A stretch of DNA of 64,000 bases, taken from Anaerococcus vaginimassiliensis (GTDB lineage: Bacteria; Bacillota; Clostridia; Tissierellales; Peptoniphilaceae). Made by a program: the position numbers and the translations under genes. Shown piece by piece: positions 36,603 through 46,513 of this stretch; within the stretch, counting starts at the first letter, position 1; each line of letters begins with the position of its first letter. The notes below the pieces were generated by a model that made no database searches, was not told where the DNA came from, and saw only the letters and a program-made list of their open reading frames with translations. Where the stretch lies: NCBI RefSeq assembly GCF_900626155.1, contig NZ_LR130844.1, forward strand, positions 1,674,758-1,738,757, written 5' to 3'.

Positions 36603-37573
36603 ATCAATTCTCCTTCAATTTTATCTATTACTTTCTTGTCTATATAATCCATTAGTCCTAATAAAGCATTGCATATTGCAACTTCATTGGCATTACCGTG
36701 CGCCTTAAAGACATATGATTTTACTCCAAGTAAAGGCGCACCTCCTACTTCATCAGCAGAATATTTGCCAAACATATATTTGATGTCCTTTTTTAAAATT
36801 CCAGCAGCAAGTTTGTTTGATAATGACTTGTAAAACACTTCTTTCAGTTGACCTGCAACTAACTTCAAAATTCCTTCTGCTGTTTTGATAGCAATATTTC
36901 CATCAAATCCATCTGCAAGAATTACATTAGCCTTTCCTGTTAAAAGGTCTCTTGCTTCTATATTTCCAACAAAGTTTAGGTTGGATTCTTTTAATAACGC
37001 GTAGGATTCTTTGCTTAGTTTATTACCTTTATGCTCTTCAACTCCAACATTTAGGAGGGCTATCTTTGGATTATCTATGCCAAGAATATTTTCTAGATAT
37101 ACTTTACCCATTAATCCGAATTCTTCCAGATATTGAGCCTTGCAGTCCATGTTAGCTCCTGTATCCATTAGAAGTGTTGTTCCTTCTATTGTAGGAAGGC
37201 TTGTTGCAAGACATGCCCTATCTATACCATTGATTCTTTTTGCTATAAATAAGCCTCCCGCAAGTAAAGCTCCAGTTGAACCAGCTGATAAAATCCCATC
37301 GTAGCCTTCTTCCTTAGCTTTTTCATAAGCTAAAACAATAGAGGCGTCTTTTTTTCTTCTTATAGACCTTGCAGGGTCATCGTCATTTGAGATAAAATTT
37401 GTTGTATGGATTATTTCATACTTATCTATCCTACCAGATATTAATTCTTCTATTTTTTCCTTATCTCCGATAAAAACAGGTGTAAAATCCTTCTTTTTTT
37501 GGCAAGCTATAGCCCCATCTACTAGGACTTTCTCTCCCTGATCTGCTCCATATGTATCTATTAATATTTTCAT
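36599..37573 (-). CDS. plsX: Phosphate acyltransferase PlsX
   Basis: 324 residues. It makes acyl-phosphate from acyl-ACP, the first step of phosphatidic acid synthesis in Firmicutes. Typical segments are LIDTYGADQGEKVLVDGAI (usual family form MGGD altered here), LSAGSTGALLAGGLF and LADGFDGNIAIKTAEG. Usual length. The aspartate-glycine rich start differs slightly from textbook sequences but the family is clear. Confidence 0.93.
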   Translation of the reverse strand: MKILIDTYGADQGEKVLVDGAIACQKKKDFTPVFIGDKEKIEELISGRIDKYEIIHTTNFISNDDDPARSIRRKKDASIVLAYEKAKEEGYDGILSAGSTGALLAGGLFIAKRINGIDRACLATSLPTIEGTTLLMDTGANMDCKAQYLEEFGLMGKVYLENILGIDNPKIALLNVGVEEHKGNKLSKESYALLKESNLNFVGNIEARDLLTGKANVILADGFDGNIAIKTAEGILKLVAGQLKEVFYKSLSNKLAAGILKKDIKYMFGKYSADEVGGAPLLGVKSYVFKAHGNANEVAICNALLGLMDYIDKKVIDKIEGELI

Positions 37574-37593
37574 ATATTCCTCTTTATTTTTAT

Positions 37594-37623
37594 AAAAAAA
37601 AGATAGTGTTAAACACTATCTTT
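37594..37623 (-). terminator. Terminator between rpmF and plsX
   Basis: On the minus strand AAAGATAGTG pairs exactly with CACTATCTTT around a short loop, followed by a run of T. The rpmF stop overlaps the stem, and plsX begins 20 bases further, so plsX expression must pass or restart after this site. Confidence 0.88.
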
Positions 37624-37801
37624 ACTCTACATCAAGAATTGTTTCGCCTTTATATTCACCACAGTTTGGGCAAACTCTGTGTGGAAGTTTTGGCTCATGA
37701 CAATTTGGACACTCAACATAGTTTGATCTATTCAAAGTATAAGCTGAGGCTCTTCTTTTATTTTTTCTTGTTTTTGATGTTCTTCTCTTTGGTACTGCCA
37801 T
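37622..37801 (-). CDS. rpmF: Ribosomal protein bL32 (zinc-binding form)
   Basis: 59 residues from ATG 37801, placed by AGGAGG eight bases upstream and by the family start [12 protein letters not shown]. Cysteines in [20 protein letters not shown] give a four-Cys zinc site. The rpmF-plsX order is widely conserved and links translation with lipid synthesis. Confidence 0.95.
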   Translation of the reverse strand: MAVPKRRTSKTRKNKRRASAYTLNRSNYVECPNCHEPKLPHRVCPNCGEYKGETILDVE

Positions 37802-37864
37802 CTTTGACACCTCCTCTTATCAGTTTAGCAATCTTTTATATTATATAATTCTAAAAACTTTTTG

Positions 37865-39058
37865 TCAAGCTTCTACAATTGATTTTGTATCTCTTGCTAT
37901 CATCAATTCTTCGTTAGTAGCTACTACCATAACTTTAACTTTAGAATCGTCTGTAGATACTTCGTGAGCTCCTCCACGAACGTTGTTTTTTTCTTCATCA
38001 ATTTCTATTCCAAATTGTTGGAAACCATCCATGATATCTTTTCTCATATCAATTGAGTTTTCACCAATTCCACCTGTAAATACGATAGCATCAACGCTTC
38101 CTATTTCAGCCATGTATCCTGCTATATATCTTTTAGCTCTTGTGATGAACATATCTAGTGCGTATTGAGCTCTTTCGTTTCCGTCTTTAGCAGCTGCTTC
38201 TAGATCTCTAAAATCAGAGCTTACTCCAGATACTCCAAGAACTCCAGATTCTTTGTTTAGGATATTTTCCATTTCTTTTGGTGAAATATTGTTTTCTTGC
38301 ATGATATATGTTACTGCTGTTGGATCAATATCTCCTGACCTTGTTCCCATGATTAAACCTTCAAGTGGAGTTAGACCCATTGATGTGTCATATGATTTAC
38401 CATCTTTGACAGCTGTAATAGAAGAACCATTACCAAGGTGGCAAGAAATAATATTAAGTTCACTTATATCTTTACCTAAAAGTTCCGCAGTTTTGTTTGT
38501 AATGAATTTGTGGCTTGTTCCGTGGAAACCATATTTTCTAATTCCATCTTCTTCGTAATATTTATAGTCTATACCATATAGGAAAGTTCTTTCTGGCATA
38601 GTTTGGTGGAAAGCTGTATCAAATACTGCTACATTTGGAACGCCTTCAAGTAATTTTTCACAAGCTTGAAGTCCCATTAGGTTTGCTGGGTTGTGAAGTG
38701 GTGCAAATTTAGTGTATTCTTCAATTGCTTCTCTAACGTTAGCATCTATTAGAGTAGATTTTGTAATTTTTTCTCCACCGTGAACAAATCTATGTCCAAC
38801 TGCATCTATTTCAGAAAGATCTTTGATAACACCGTTTTCACTATCTACTAAAGCATCAAACACGTGACCTACTGCTTCAGTGTGATCTTTCATATCTTCT
38901 TCGATTGTATATTTGTCATCACCTTTTTCTTGGATAAGTCTTGATCCGTCAATTCCAATTCTTTCTACAAGACCTTTTACCATAACTTCTTCATTGTCCA
39001 TGTCAAATAATTGATATTTTAGTGATGAACTACCACAATTTATTACTAGAATTTTCAT
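37865..39058 (-). CDS. ackA: Acetate kinase
   Basis: 397 residues from ATG 39058, chosen by GGAGG upstream and the family start KILVINCGSSSLKYQLFD; the frame is open further but lacks a site. It makes ATP and acetate from acetyl phosphate, a main energy step in fermenters. GTRSGDIDPTAVTYIM and FTGGIGENSIDMRK near the C terminus are diagnostic. No pta gene is nearby; it stands between the pilus cluster and rpmF. Confidence 0.95.
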   Translation of the reverse strand: MKILVINCGSSSLKYQLFDMDNEEVMVKGLVERIGIDGSRLIQEKGDDKYTIEEDMKDHTEAVGHVFDALVDSENGVIKDLSEIDAVGHRFVHGGEKITKSTLIDANVREAIEEYTKFAPLHNPANLMGLQACEKLLEGVPNVAVFDTAFHQTMPERTFLYGIDYKYYEEDGIRKYGFHGTSHKFITNKTAELLGKDISELNIISCHLGNGSSITAVKDGKSYDTSMGLTPLEGLIMGTRSGDIDPTAVTYIMQENNISPKEMENILNKESGVLGVSGVSSDFRDLEAAAKDGNERAQYALDMFITRAKRYIAGYMAEIGSVDAIVFTGGIGENSIDMRKDIMDGFQQFGIEIDEEKNNVRGGAHEVSTDDSKVKVMVVATNEELMIARDTKSIVEA

Positions 39059-39122
39059 GTTTCCTCCATTGATTTTCGTTTTCTCTTCAATTATTATACC
39101 ATAATTTGCCATTTGGCAAGGT

Positions 39123-39923
39123 TTAGTAAGCTTGTTTACTAATTATTTGTAAACTATATTTACTATCGAGATTTCCTATGTTGTCTTTAAACATTTCACA
39201 ATCATTTGTATAATATAATTTGTCTTGACTATAACCATTACAAGCCAAAAGTCCATCTACAGTTAGGCTTTTACCATTGTGATCTATCTTTCCTTTTACA
39301 ATCAGTATTCCTTTTATATTAGTATCTTTCGTAAGTTTCATATCACCTTCTACTATGACACAAGGACCGTATTCTTTTTTCTTGTTAAAAGCTTTATTAT
39401 CCAAAATTTCATAATCGCTTATTCCAAGCTTATCTATATATTCTTTATTTTCATAATAGGAAATTGGCTTTTTTTGTAATAATATAGGGTTTATACTCGC
39501 ACTTATATAGGCTCTCGCCTCTCCTAGAGAGCTTTTATAAACAGATTCATTGTATACTCTATATATTTTCGTATTAGCATCTATTAAGTCATCCCTGTAG
39601 AAATCTTTTACTCTTGTTAAATAAATTTTCCTATTATTGTTTTTATAATAAACACTATCTTTTTTTAAATTTGCTATTTTTTCTTCGCTTAAAGTCGATA
39701 TATCTCTACCAAAATCATTATTTATGTATGTTAAAAGACTTTCTTTTTCTTCCTTCAAATAAATATTAATGTTTGACTCAGCATCGTAAGTAGCTTGTTT
39801 TTTATCAAGCAAACTTGATTTTATTTCATGATTATTTTTACTTTGATCATTAATAAAGGCTATACTAACTGATAAGATAAGTAAGAGAAGTAAAACATAT
39901 ATACTTATAAATCCCTTTTTCAT
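39123..39923 (-). CDS. Pilus-assembly (PilX-like) minor component
   Basis: 266 residues. It begins MKKGFISIYVLLLLLILSVS, a short basic start and one hydrophobic helix like a pilin signal but without the classic GFTLIE. The rest is a soluble domain with VEGDMKLTKDTNIKGILIVKG, resembling the beta-helix-like parts of PilX/GspK-type proteins. It is last in the pilus operon and overlaps the upstream minor pilin gene by four bases. The family call rests mostly on context. Confidence 0.6.
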   Translation of the reverse strand: MKKGFISIYVLLLLLILSVSIAFINDQSKNNHEIKSSLLDKKQATYDAESNINIYLKEEKESLLTYINNDFGRDISTLSEEKIANLKKDSVYYKNNNRKIYLTRVKDFYRDDLIDANTKIYRVYNESVYKSSLGEARAYISASINPILLQKKPISYYENKEYIDKLGISDYEILDNKAFNKKKEYGPCVIVEGDMKLTKDTNIKGILIVKGKIDHNGKSLTVDGLLACNGYSQDKLYYTNDCEMFKDNIGNLDSKYSLQIISKQAY

Positions 39924-40429
39924 AGCCTCTCCTCAAGCTTTATAAAGGTCTTTATCCTAGACTTCTGAGAAGAATTATTGATTACTATTTCAATCGTTTG
40001 ATTTTCTTTGTCATAATACATGAAGATATCTCGTAAAATAGCAATTCTTACCTTTCCCTCTTTAAAGCTTTGATTGTCTTCATTGTCAATATAAGCATAT
40101 AAAACCTTATAGCCCTCTTCTTCGCCATTCCTATTTTCTAGGGAAAATCTTATTTGAGAATACGCACTATTTTCCTTCCTCCCATCTACAAATAATATAA
40201 AATTACAAGAGTCTAGGGATTCTATTTCAGTTATTTTTTGTGCTTTTCTTATCTTTTCTTCTATATACATTGCAGCAAAACTTGCTTGTTTATATTCTTT
40301 TTCTTCCTTGTAGGAGGAATTTAAAATATTAAAATTAAAAGAAAATACTAAACTCAAAGCTCCAACAAGTAAGCTAATTATAGCAAGACTTGCAAGTAAT
40401 TCTATTAGGGTAAATCCTTTTTTCTTCAT
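39920..40429 (-). CDS. Minor pseudopilin, PulJ/ComGF-like
   Basis: 169 residues with a clear prepilin leader KKKGFTLIELLASLAIISLL; cleavage expected between Gly and Phe. The soluble part has paired strands (FILFVDGRKENSAYSQIRF). It probably forms part of the pilus tip complex. It lies one base from the next pilin gene and overlaps the PilX-like gene. Confidence 0.75.
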   Translation of the reverse strand: MKKKGFTLIELLASLAIISLLVGALSLVFSFNFNILNSSYKEEKEYKQASFAAMYIEEKIRKAQKITEIESLDSCNFILFVDGRKENSAYSQIRFSLENRNGEEEGYKVLYAYIDNEDNQSFKEGKVRIAILRDIFMYYDKENQTIEIVINNSSQKSRIKTFIKLEERL

Positions 40430-40430
40430 C

Positions 40431-40760
40431 TTATTTTACCAAATCCAAATAGTAGCCATCACATGTTACGACAATTTTCTTTAAATCACCCTCGTAATCG
40501 CTAACGCTTACTTCTATATCAAAATTATTTACCCTAATAATATCTTCTCCAACTTCCATGTCTTTAGATCTTTCAAGAGCTTCTTCCATAGCATAAATAA
40601 GTCTTGTATCTTCTTTATTTTTAACATCTAACCTATAAATGTTTGACAGAGAAGGCATTAGGCTGACTATTATTATTGCAAGTAAGGCTAAAGCTATAAG
40701 ACATTCTATCAATGTAAAACCTAAAAGTTTTTTATTATTCGATCTTTTCTTTAGACACAT
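40431..40760 (-). CDS. Minor pseudopilin, PulI/ComGE-like
   Basis: 109 residues. The leader NKKLLGFTLIECLIALALL has the Gly-Phe cleavage site and a Cys at mature position 6. A short globular part follows. It overlaps the GspH-like pilin gene by 26 bases. By size and order it matches the small minor pilins of competence or type IV pilus clusters. Confidence 0.75.
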   Translation of the reverse strand: MCLKKRSNNKKLLGFTLIECLIALALLAIIIVSLMPSLSNIYRLDVKNKEDTRLIYAMEEALERSKDMEVGEDIIRVNNFDIEVSVSDYEGDLKKIVVTCDGYYLDLVK

Positions 40761-41184
40761 GACTATATCCTCCTGCTACACCTACTGTAAGTATATAATT
40801 GTAACCATTATCACAAGAAAATCTTATACTATCGGCTCCATTTACAGAACCAGTTGGCAAGAACTCAAACTCTTCTGTTTCGTGACCATATTTTCTAAGA
40901 TAATTTAGATTTACTCTCCTTGCTTCCATTTCCTCTACCTTAAGCCCGCTTTTTTGAGAAATCGTATAGTAATCTTTATTTATCTTGACTATAACACTAT
41001 TTCCACTTGCCATTGCCTTTTCTTTTGCAAAATAAACATTATTAACAAGAGTATTAACTTCATTTTTAATCTTGATTTCTCGGATAATGTTGAGTCTTAA
41101 AACTGCTACAGTTGAAATAATTGAAATTATAGCAATAGTTACAAGTAGTTCAATCAGAGTGAATCCTCGCTTTTTAATATTCAT
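40735..41184 (-). CDS. Minor pseudopilin, GspH/FimT-like
   Basis: 149 residues. The leader MNIKKRGFTLIELLVTIAII has the cleavage site; the VYFAKEKAMASGNSVIVKI segment and the C-terminal strands (IRFSCDNGYNYILTVGVAGG) are typical of GspH/FimT proteins. Overlaps neighbours on both sides by a few bases, so it is translated within the pilus operon. Confidence 0.8.
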   Translation of the reverse strand: MNIKKRGFTLIELLVTIAIISIISTVAVLRLNIIREIKIKNEVNTLVNNVYFAKEKAMASGNSVIVKINKDYYTISQKSGLKVEEMEARRVNLNYLRKYGHETEEFEFLPTGSVNGADSIRFSCDNGYNYILTVGVAGGYSHVSKEKIE

Positions 41185-41897
41185 AAGAAAAACCTTCCGT
41201 CTAATGAAAGCATAGAAACGTAAGAAATAAAGATAAATATAGCAAAAGGCATATGTCTACCAAAACTTTTATCCTTAATTAAAATAATTATCCCAACCAA
41301 TGCGCCAAGCCAAATTGATAGAAAAATGTAAGGTACAAATACTCGGTCCTTTAAAAATAAAGATAAGCCTACATAAAAGTAGTAATCACCATCTCCAATA
41401 TTTTCCTTTGATATTTTAAATATCAGCCAGTAAATAACGCTAAATACAATAACCTCTAGGATATAGTCCCAAGAAAAGCCTATGTAGATTAACCTATAAA
41501 TTATTCCTAGCCCTGACATTATTAGTAGATGATTTTGATAAATCTCCATTGTTTTTAAATCTATAATAGATATTAACAATCCTATTATTAAGGATGCGAA
41601 TATTAAAATTGACTGAAATGTAAAGCTATACCTAAAAGCTAGCAAAGACAAAACTCCACAAGCCATTTCTATAATTAAGCTCTCGTTTCCAATCTTCTCA
41701 CCACAATTTTTGCATCTACCTTTTAGTAATATATAAGAAAATATAGGAAAAAGCTCATAAAAGCTAAGATTTTTCCCACAAGCTTCGCAGTGACTTCTAG
41801 GATATATTATAGATTCACCTCTGAGTTTTCTATGTTGAACTAAGTTTATGAAAGATCCAAATATTGCACCCAGATAAATAGTAAATATAAAATACAT
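41181..41897 (-). CDS. pilD: Prepilin peptidase (type IV leader peptidase)
   Basis: 238 residues, seven or eight membrane segments. The N-terminal cytoplasmic loop has two CxxC pairs (CEACGKN and CKNCGEK), and the catalytic aspartates lie in LISIIDLKTMEI and NIGDGDYYFYVG. It cuts the leaders of the pilins in this cluster before assembly and may methylate the new N terminus. The N-terminal domain FGSFINLVQHRKLRGES is standard for the family. Confidence 0.9.
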   Translation of the reverse strand: MYFIFTIYLGAIFGSFINLVQHRKLRGESIIYPRSHCEACGKNLSFYELFPIFSYILLKGRCKNCGEKIGNESLIIEMACGVLSLLAFRYSFTFQSILIFASLIIGLLISIIDLKTMEIYQNHLLIMSGLGIIYRLIYIGFSWDYILEVIVFSVIYWLIFKISKENIGDGDYYFYVGLSLFLKDRVFVPYIFLSIWLGALVGIIILIKDKSFGRHMPFAIFIFISYVSMLSLDGRFFL

Positions 41898-41900
41898 CTA

Positions 41901-42254
41901 TTAATCTTGAGCTTTCTGTGTAATTATTGGTTCTATTTTTATGACTCCATTTTCATAATTTACCCTATAGCTATCTTCATCATGGCCAAGTCCTTTTGGA
42001 ATTTCAGGCCATTTTTCAATGTATTCGTTATCAGTAGTACTTCCATCATCCCAAGGAAAACTATCAACATTTCCATCTGCAATCGCCATTTCTGCTGCAG
42101 TTGTTAAAACTTGCCTGTTTGCCTCATCAGCAGTGTATGCTGCCTTTAATTTAGACTTATTATATCTAGGAATAGCTATAGCGGCGAGAATTGAAATTAT
42201 AGCTATTACTATTATTAACTCTATTAGGGTAAATCCCTTTTTCTTCTTATTCAT
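41901..42254 (-). CDS. Major pilin-like protein
   Basis: 117 residues. It carries the strongest prepilin signature of the cluster: KKKKGFTLIELIIVIAIISI, with Glu at mature position 5. The rest is a helix and a short loop-rich domain (WDDGSTTDNEYIEKWPEIP). Short major pilins of this style build competence pseudopili or type IV pili. Start by ATG with AGGAG upstream. Confidence 0.85.
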   Translation of the reverse strand: MNKKKKGFTLIELIIVIAIISILAAIAIPRYNKSKLKAAYTADEANRQVLTTAAEMAIADGNVDSFPWDDGSTTDNEYIEKWPEIPKGLGHDEDSYRVNYENGVIKIEPIITQKAQD

Positions 42255-42263
42255 ATATGCTCC

Positions 42264-43358
42264 TTAATAAAGACTGTTCACAGAATCAAACATAGGAATA
42301 GTCACAGAAAATACTACAAATCCAACTATAAGTGCCATTATTAGTATCAAAATTGGTTCAGCAAGTTTCGAAAATTTCTTTAATTTATAAATATATTCGT
42401 TCGAATAATATTCTGATGCTTTCTTAAGAGATTCTTCTAGTTTACCGCTAGTTTCTCCTATTTCTAACATTGATACTAACATGTTTGAAAAGATTTCCGA
42501 CCTATCAAAGCACTCAGAGAGATTCCTTCCTTCTAGTAGGTCTTTTTTTATGTAATAAAACTTTTCTTGTATATAGGTATTTCTGTAAGATGCACTTATA
42601 ATGTCTATACTTTTTATAATATCAATTCCCCCGCTTTTCAAAATATAAAGTAGAGATGTCAACTTATACTCTACATTTAACATTCTAAAACGTTTTAGAG
42701 GTAAATATTTAAATATAGCATAATCTATAGCAAGTCTATAATCATCTTTCCTATAAAATAATGCAAGCATTAGAAAAGTGGTTACTATCATTGCTAAAAT
42801 TAAAATCCAGTATTCACTAAAAAAGTCACTTATAGAAATAAGTATTCTCGTTGATAAGGGTAAAACCATGTTCGCATCTTTGAAGCTTGCAATAAATGTA
42901 GGCATTACCAAATTTATAATTAAACCTATCACTATAATTGTAACTAATAACAGTACTATGGGATAGATAAAGGCTTCTCTTATTTTAGATTTATTGTTAC
43001 TTGTTACAAATAAAAAGTCTGAAAATTCATCTAATACATCTCCTAGCCTACCACTCTCCTCTCCTGATTTTATAAAAGATATTAGCATAGGATCAAAGCT
43101 TTCCTTTTCTTTGTAAAAGGATTCATAAGCATTTAGACCATTATTTAAATTATCTAAAACTTTTTTTAGGCTCTTCGTTAGTTTTTTGTCTATATTCTGA
43201 CCTATTATTATTCTTAGGGCATTGTCTAAACTTATGCCCGAATTTAAAAGTAAGGATAATTGCTTTAAGAACAAGGATAAAATCCTACTAGAAATTCTAG
43301 TAGGAAAAATATCCCTATTCAATAAATCACTTATCCTTTTAAAACTAGCCTTATTCAA
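42264..43358 (-). CDS. Type IV pilus/type II secretion inner-membrane platform protein (GspF/PilC/ComGB)
   Basis: 364 residues. Two GspF domains each with GEESGRLGDVLDEFSDFL and EIGETSGKLEESLKKASEYY motifs, and three membrane helices (near 125-150, 175-195 and at the C terminus LILIMALIVGFVVFSVTI). It anchors pilus assembly in the membrane. The partner ATPase (PilB/ComGA), normally encoded directly upstream, is not here: frr lies there instead. Confidence 0.88.
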   Translation of the reverse strand: MNKASFKRISDLLNRDIFPTRISSRILSLFLKQLSLLLNSGISLDNALRIIIGQNIDKKLTKSLKKVLDNLNNGLNAYESFYKEKESFDPMLISFIKSGEESGRLGDVLDEFSDFLFVTSNNKSKIREAFIYPIVLLLVTIIVIGLIINLVMPTFIASFKDANMVLPLSTRILISISDFFSEYWILILAMIVTTFLMLALFYRKDDYRLAIDYAIFKYLPLKRFRMLNVEYKLTSLLYILKSGGIDIIKSIDIISASYRNTYIQEKFYYIKKDLLEGRNLSECFDRSEIFSNMLVSMLEIGETSGKLEESLKKASEYYSNEYIYKLKKFSKLAEPILILIMALIVGFVVFSVTIPMFDSVNSLY

Positions 43359-43359
43359 T

Positions 43360-43920
43360 TTATACTGACATCAATTCTTTGTTTTTCTTGTTAGCAAGAG
43401 CTTCCACTTCTTCTATCTTTTTGTCAGTTATTTTTTGGATTTCATCTTCCAGTGTGTATCTGTCGTCTTCTGTTACATCTCCAGATTTTTCACTCTTTTT
43501 AACTTCATCCATTGCTTCTCTTCTCTTATTTCTGATGACAATCTTAGCATCTTCTGCATAAGTATCAACTTGTTTAGTATATTCTTTTCTTCTTTCCTCT
43601 GTTAGTTGTGGGAAAGGAAGTCTAATAACTTCGCCGTCGTTTTGAGGGGTGATACCAATGTTAGATTTCAAAATAGCTTTTTCAATTGGTCCTATATTTG
43701 ACTTATCCCATGGTTTAATCATTAGTAGCCTAGCTTCTGGTACAGAAACTGTTGCTGCTTGGTTAATTGGTGTCTCTGTTCCATAGTATGAAAATGTAAT
43801 TCCATCAAGAACTGCTTCTGTTGCACGACCTGCTTTGATTGTAGCTATTCTATTTTCGAAAGAATCTACCGCCTTAGCCATCTCATCTTGCGCTTGCTTT
43901 TTTATTTGTTCATAAATCAT
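43360..43920 (-). CDS. frr: Ribosome recycling factor
   Basis: 186 residues. It splits the post-termination ribosome with EF-G. The family pattern AVDSFENRIATIKAGRAT and LPFPQLTEERRKEYTKQV is clear. It overlaps pyrH by one base, as in most bacteria, and lies one base from the pilus platform gene downstream. Confidence 0.95.
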   Translation of the reverse strand: MIYEQIKKQAQDEMAKAVDSFENRIATIKAGRATEAVLDGITFSYYGTETPINQAATVSVPEARLLMIKPWDKSNIGPIEKAILKSNIGITPQNDGEVIRLPFPQLTEERRKEYTKQVDTYAEDAKIVIRNKRREAMDEVKKSEKSGDVTEDDRYTLEDEIQKITDKKIEEVEALANKKNKELMSV

Positions 43921-44654
43921 TAAAAACTCTCCTTTACTATTGTCCCTACTGGACTTTCTTCTTTAAATATTCTTACTAAATTGCTAGCATCATCAATACC
44001 AAATACGAATAGTGGCATATCATTATCCATACATAATGATGTAGCAGTTGTATCCATAATCTTTAGTTCTTTGTGAAGAATTTCTTTATAAGTTAGCTTA
44101 TCAAACTTAACTGCATCATGATAAACATTTGGATCTTTATCATAGATTCCGTCAGTTCCAGTTTTTCCTAGAAGTATGACATCAGCATCTATCTCAAGTG
44201 CTCTAAGGCTTGCTGTTGTATCAGTTGAGAAATATGGTAGACCAGTTCCTGCAGAAAATATTACAATCCTACCCTTCTCTAAATGTCTTATAGCTCTTCT
44301 TCTGATGTATGGCTCTGCAACTTCCTTCATATCAATTGCAGTCATAAGTCTAGTTTCTAGTCCCATTTGCTCCAAAGTTCCTTGAACCCTTAGACCATTC
44401 ATAACTGTTCCTAACATCCCTATTGTATCTGAGCTCGCTCTATCAATTTCCTTGCCAGATCTACCTCTCCAGAAGTTACCGCCACCAACTACAATAGCGA
44501 TTTCAACTCCAAGGTCTGAAACAGCCTTAATATTTTCACATATATTTATAATAATATCATCGTCAAAGCCGAAGCCTCTATCTCCAGCTAAAGCTTCACC
44601 ACTTAGCTTGAGAACAACTCTTTTATAATCTTGCAAAATAATCCTCCTACTCAT
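43920..44654 (-). CDS. pyrH: UMP kinase
   Basis: 244 residues. It phosphorylates UMP to [15 protein letters not shown] at the N terminus, [11 protein letters not shown] and [17 protein letters not shown] are family motifs. The usual tsf gene upstream is missing; the next upstream gene is a MATE exporter, so an operon start near 44.66 kb is likely. Confidence 0.95.
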   Translation of the reverse strand: MSRRIILQDYKRVVLKLSGEALAGDRGFGFDDDIIINICENIKAVSDLGVEIAIVVGGGNFWRGRSGKEIDRASSDTIGMLGTVMNGLRVQGTLEQMGLETRLMTAIDMKEVAEPYIRRRAIRHLEKGRIVIFSAGTGLPYFSTDTTASLRALEIDADVILLGKTGTDGIYDKDPNVYHDAVKFDKLTYKEILHKELKIMDTTATSLCMDNDMPLFVFGIDDASNLVRIFKEESPVGTIVKESF

Positions 44655-44710
44655 ATTAATTATAACCTATTGCTATCAAAGTTGGCAAGAGGGTTTTCCT
44701 ATCCAATATT

Positions 44711-46099
44711 TTAAAAAGAACCCTTCTTCCAATTTCCATTTTTATAAATGAAATGAGCTATAAAAGTAACAATAACATTAGAAATTGACATAGAAATCCA
44801 TATTCCTGTCACACCAAGATTAGTAAAATGTTTAAATAAAAATAATAGCGGAATCCTGATTCCCCAAAGTCTTACGACATCAACAAACATCGAATACTTG
44901 CTATTACCAGAACCTTGGAATAAGCCTTGGTATATAAAAAACATATTTAGCATAACTAATGTCAAAAGCGTATATGACATATAAGAATCAGCTTGAACCA
45001 TAAGTGTTGAATCAACAGGAGAATCTATGAAAAATCCTAATATTTCAATCCTATAAATATAACCTAATATAGCAATAATAAAAGACATAACACCTACGAT
45101 TATCGATGCCTTAATAAAAGTCTCCTTAACTCTTTCTATATTTCTATTTCCAATATTTTGACCTATTATACTTGTAATAGCAGATCCTATTCCTCCTGGA
45201 GGAATATTTAAAAGTCCAGTAATTCTATTTACCATGCCGTAGGCTGCAACTGTATCAGTTCCATATGATTGGATAAAAGTATTTAGAATTATAAACCCAA
45301 GGGCAGTTCCCATTTGTCCAACAACAGCTGGAGTTGCAATAGAATAAATTCTCTTGATTACACTTTTTTCCCACTTAATGTATATAAATGATTTTAAATT
45401 AAGTTTTATAGCATCTTTATTTATTTTTAGATGGATAAATCCTAATAAGCACATCAAAGCTTGGGTAATTACTGTAGCAACAGCTGCACCCTTCACTCCC
45501 ATATTTAATCCTCTTAAACCAAAGATTGGTATATTATCAAATATAAAAAAAGGATTTAGAACCATATTTAATAATACACAAGTAGTGCTGATTATAGTTG
45601 GTATAGTATTTTTCCCTTGAGCATTAAAAACAGCCGAATAAATAAAATACAAAAATATAAAAGGAGTGCCTAGATACGAATATTTCAAATATATTACGGA
45701 AAAATCATAAAGTTTACCACTAGCTCCCATCATTTTCACTATAAAATCAGCAGTGAAAAATCCGATAATCGTGAAAATTATTGAAAATATAAATGAAATA
45801 TTGATTAATGTATCCGTATATTTTTGGGCATTTTCACGATCTCCCCTACCTAAAAGTTGGGAAATAAGAGAAACCGCCGCAATAGATAAACCCATCCCTA
45901 TTGAGTTAAATAAAAAAATTACCGGCCAAGTAAATGACGTCGAAGCAAACTCCGCTGTGCCGAGCTTACCCAACCAAAAAGCATCGGCTAGTGAGTAAAG
46001 CTGTTGAATAAAGTTATTTAAAATAATAGGAATCGAAATTATAGCAATAGCCTTATAGATATTACCATATAAAATCAATTCCCTGCGATCTTTCTTCAT
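44711..46099 (-). CDS. MATE family efflux transporter
   Basis: 462 residues with about twelve membrane helices in two similar halves. The N-terminal half has FIQQLYSLADAFWLGKLG, and the second half PAVVGQMGTALGFIILNTFI, both typical of MATE proteins. These exchange drugs or metabolites for sodium or protons. Substrate unknown. It is the last clearly chromosomal gene before the accessory region. Confidence 0.9.
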   Translation of the reverse strand: MKKDRRELILYGNIYKAIAIISIPIILNNFIQQLYSLADAFWLGKLGTAEFASTSFTWPVIFLFNSIGMGLSIAAVSLISQLLGRGDRENAQKYTDTLINISFIFSIIFTIIGFFTADFIVKMMGASGKLYDFSVIYLKYSYLGTPFIFLYFIYSAVFNAQGKNTIPTIISTTCVLLNMVLNPFFIFDNIPIFGLRGLNMGVKGAAVATVITQALMCLLGFIHLKINKDAIKLNLKSFIYIKWEKSVIKRIYSIATPAVVGQMGTALGFIILNTFIQSYGTDTVAAYGMVNRITGLLNIPPGGIGSAITSIIGQNIGNRNIERVKETFIKASIIVGVMSFIIAILGYIYRIEILGFFIDSPVDSTLMVQADSYMSYTLLTLVMLNMFFIYQGLFQGSGNSKYSMFVDVVRLWGIRIPLLFLFKHFTNLGVTGIWISMSISNVIVTFIAHFIYKNGNWKKGSF

Positions 46100-46262
46100 A
46101 TAGTCTCCTAAGCAAATATTTCTCCTATTATTTTATCACATAAATATATTAAATAAAGAAAACTATTAAAAAGAATAGCATTAAAAGATATTTTGAATAA
46201 TCTCTGATTATTTAAAAATGTAAATGGCATGACCAATGACTTATCAACTAATCAAATTACTA
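46100..46262. other. Non-coding gap upstream of the MATE gene
   Basis: Very A/T-rich, no gene or clear hairpin seen. It must contain the MATE promoter and the junction between chromosomal and phage-derived DNA. Confidence 0.3.
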
Positions 46263-46412
46263 CTAATTATCCTTTGATCTTAACAAGTTTATAAAAAAGC
46301 AGAATCCTACAATCATTGTTGGTATACCAATAAAATTATTTTTATCCTTAAAATATAAGTGTAAAAATAATCCTAGTGCAAATAATAACAAACTATATAT
46401 TTTCTTGTTCAT
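46263..46412 (-). CDS. Small membrane protein
   Basis: 49 residues, ATG at 46412 with GGGGGAT six to nine bases upstream. Two hydrophobic stretches (SLLLFALGLFLHLYF and IGIPTMIVGFCFFINLL) joined by a short polar turn suggest a helical hairpin in the membrane. No family recognised. It stands alone between the MATE gene and the phage-like cassettes. Confidence 0.45.
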   Translation of the reverse strand: MNKKIYSLLLFALGLFLHLYFKDKNNFIGIPTMIVGFCFFINLLRSKDN

Positions 46413-46513
46413 ATATCCCCCATGAAACATAAAAAACTAATATTAATACAAAATAAATCCGTAAAATAATATAATAAGAATATAAAATATCTTAAATTGC
46501 CAAATCATTTTAC

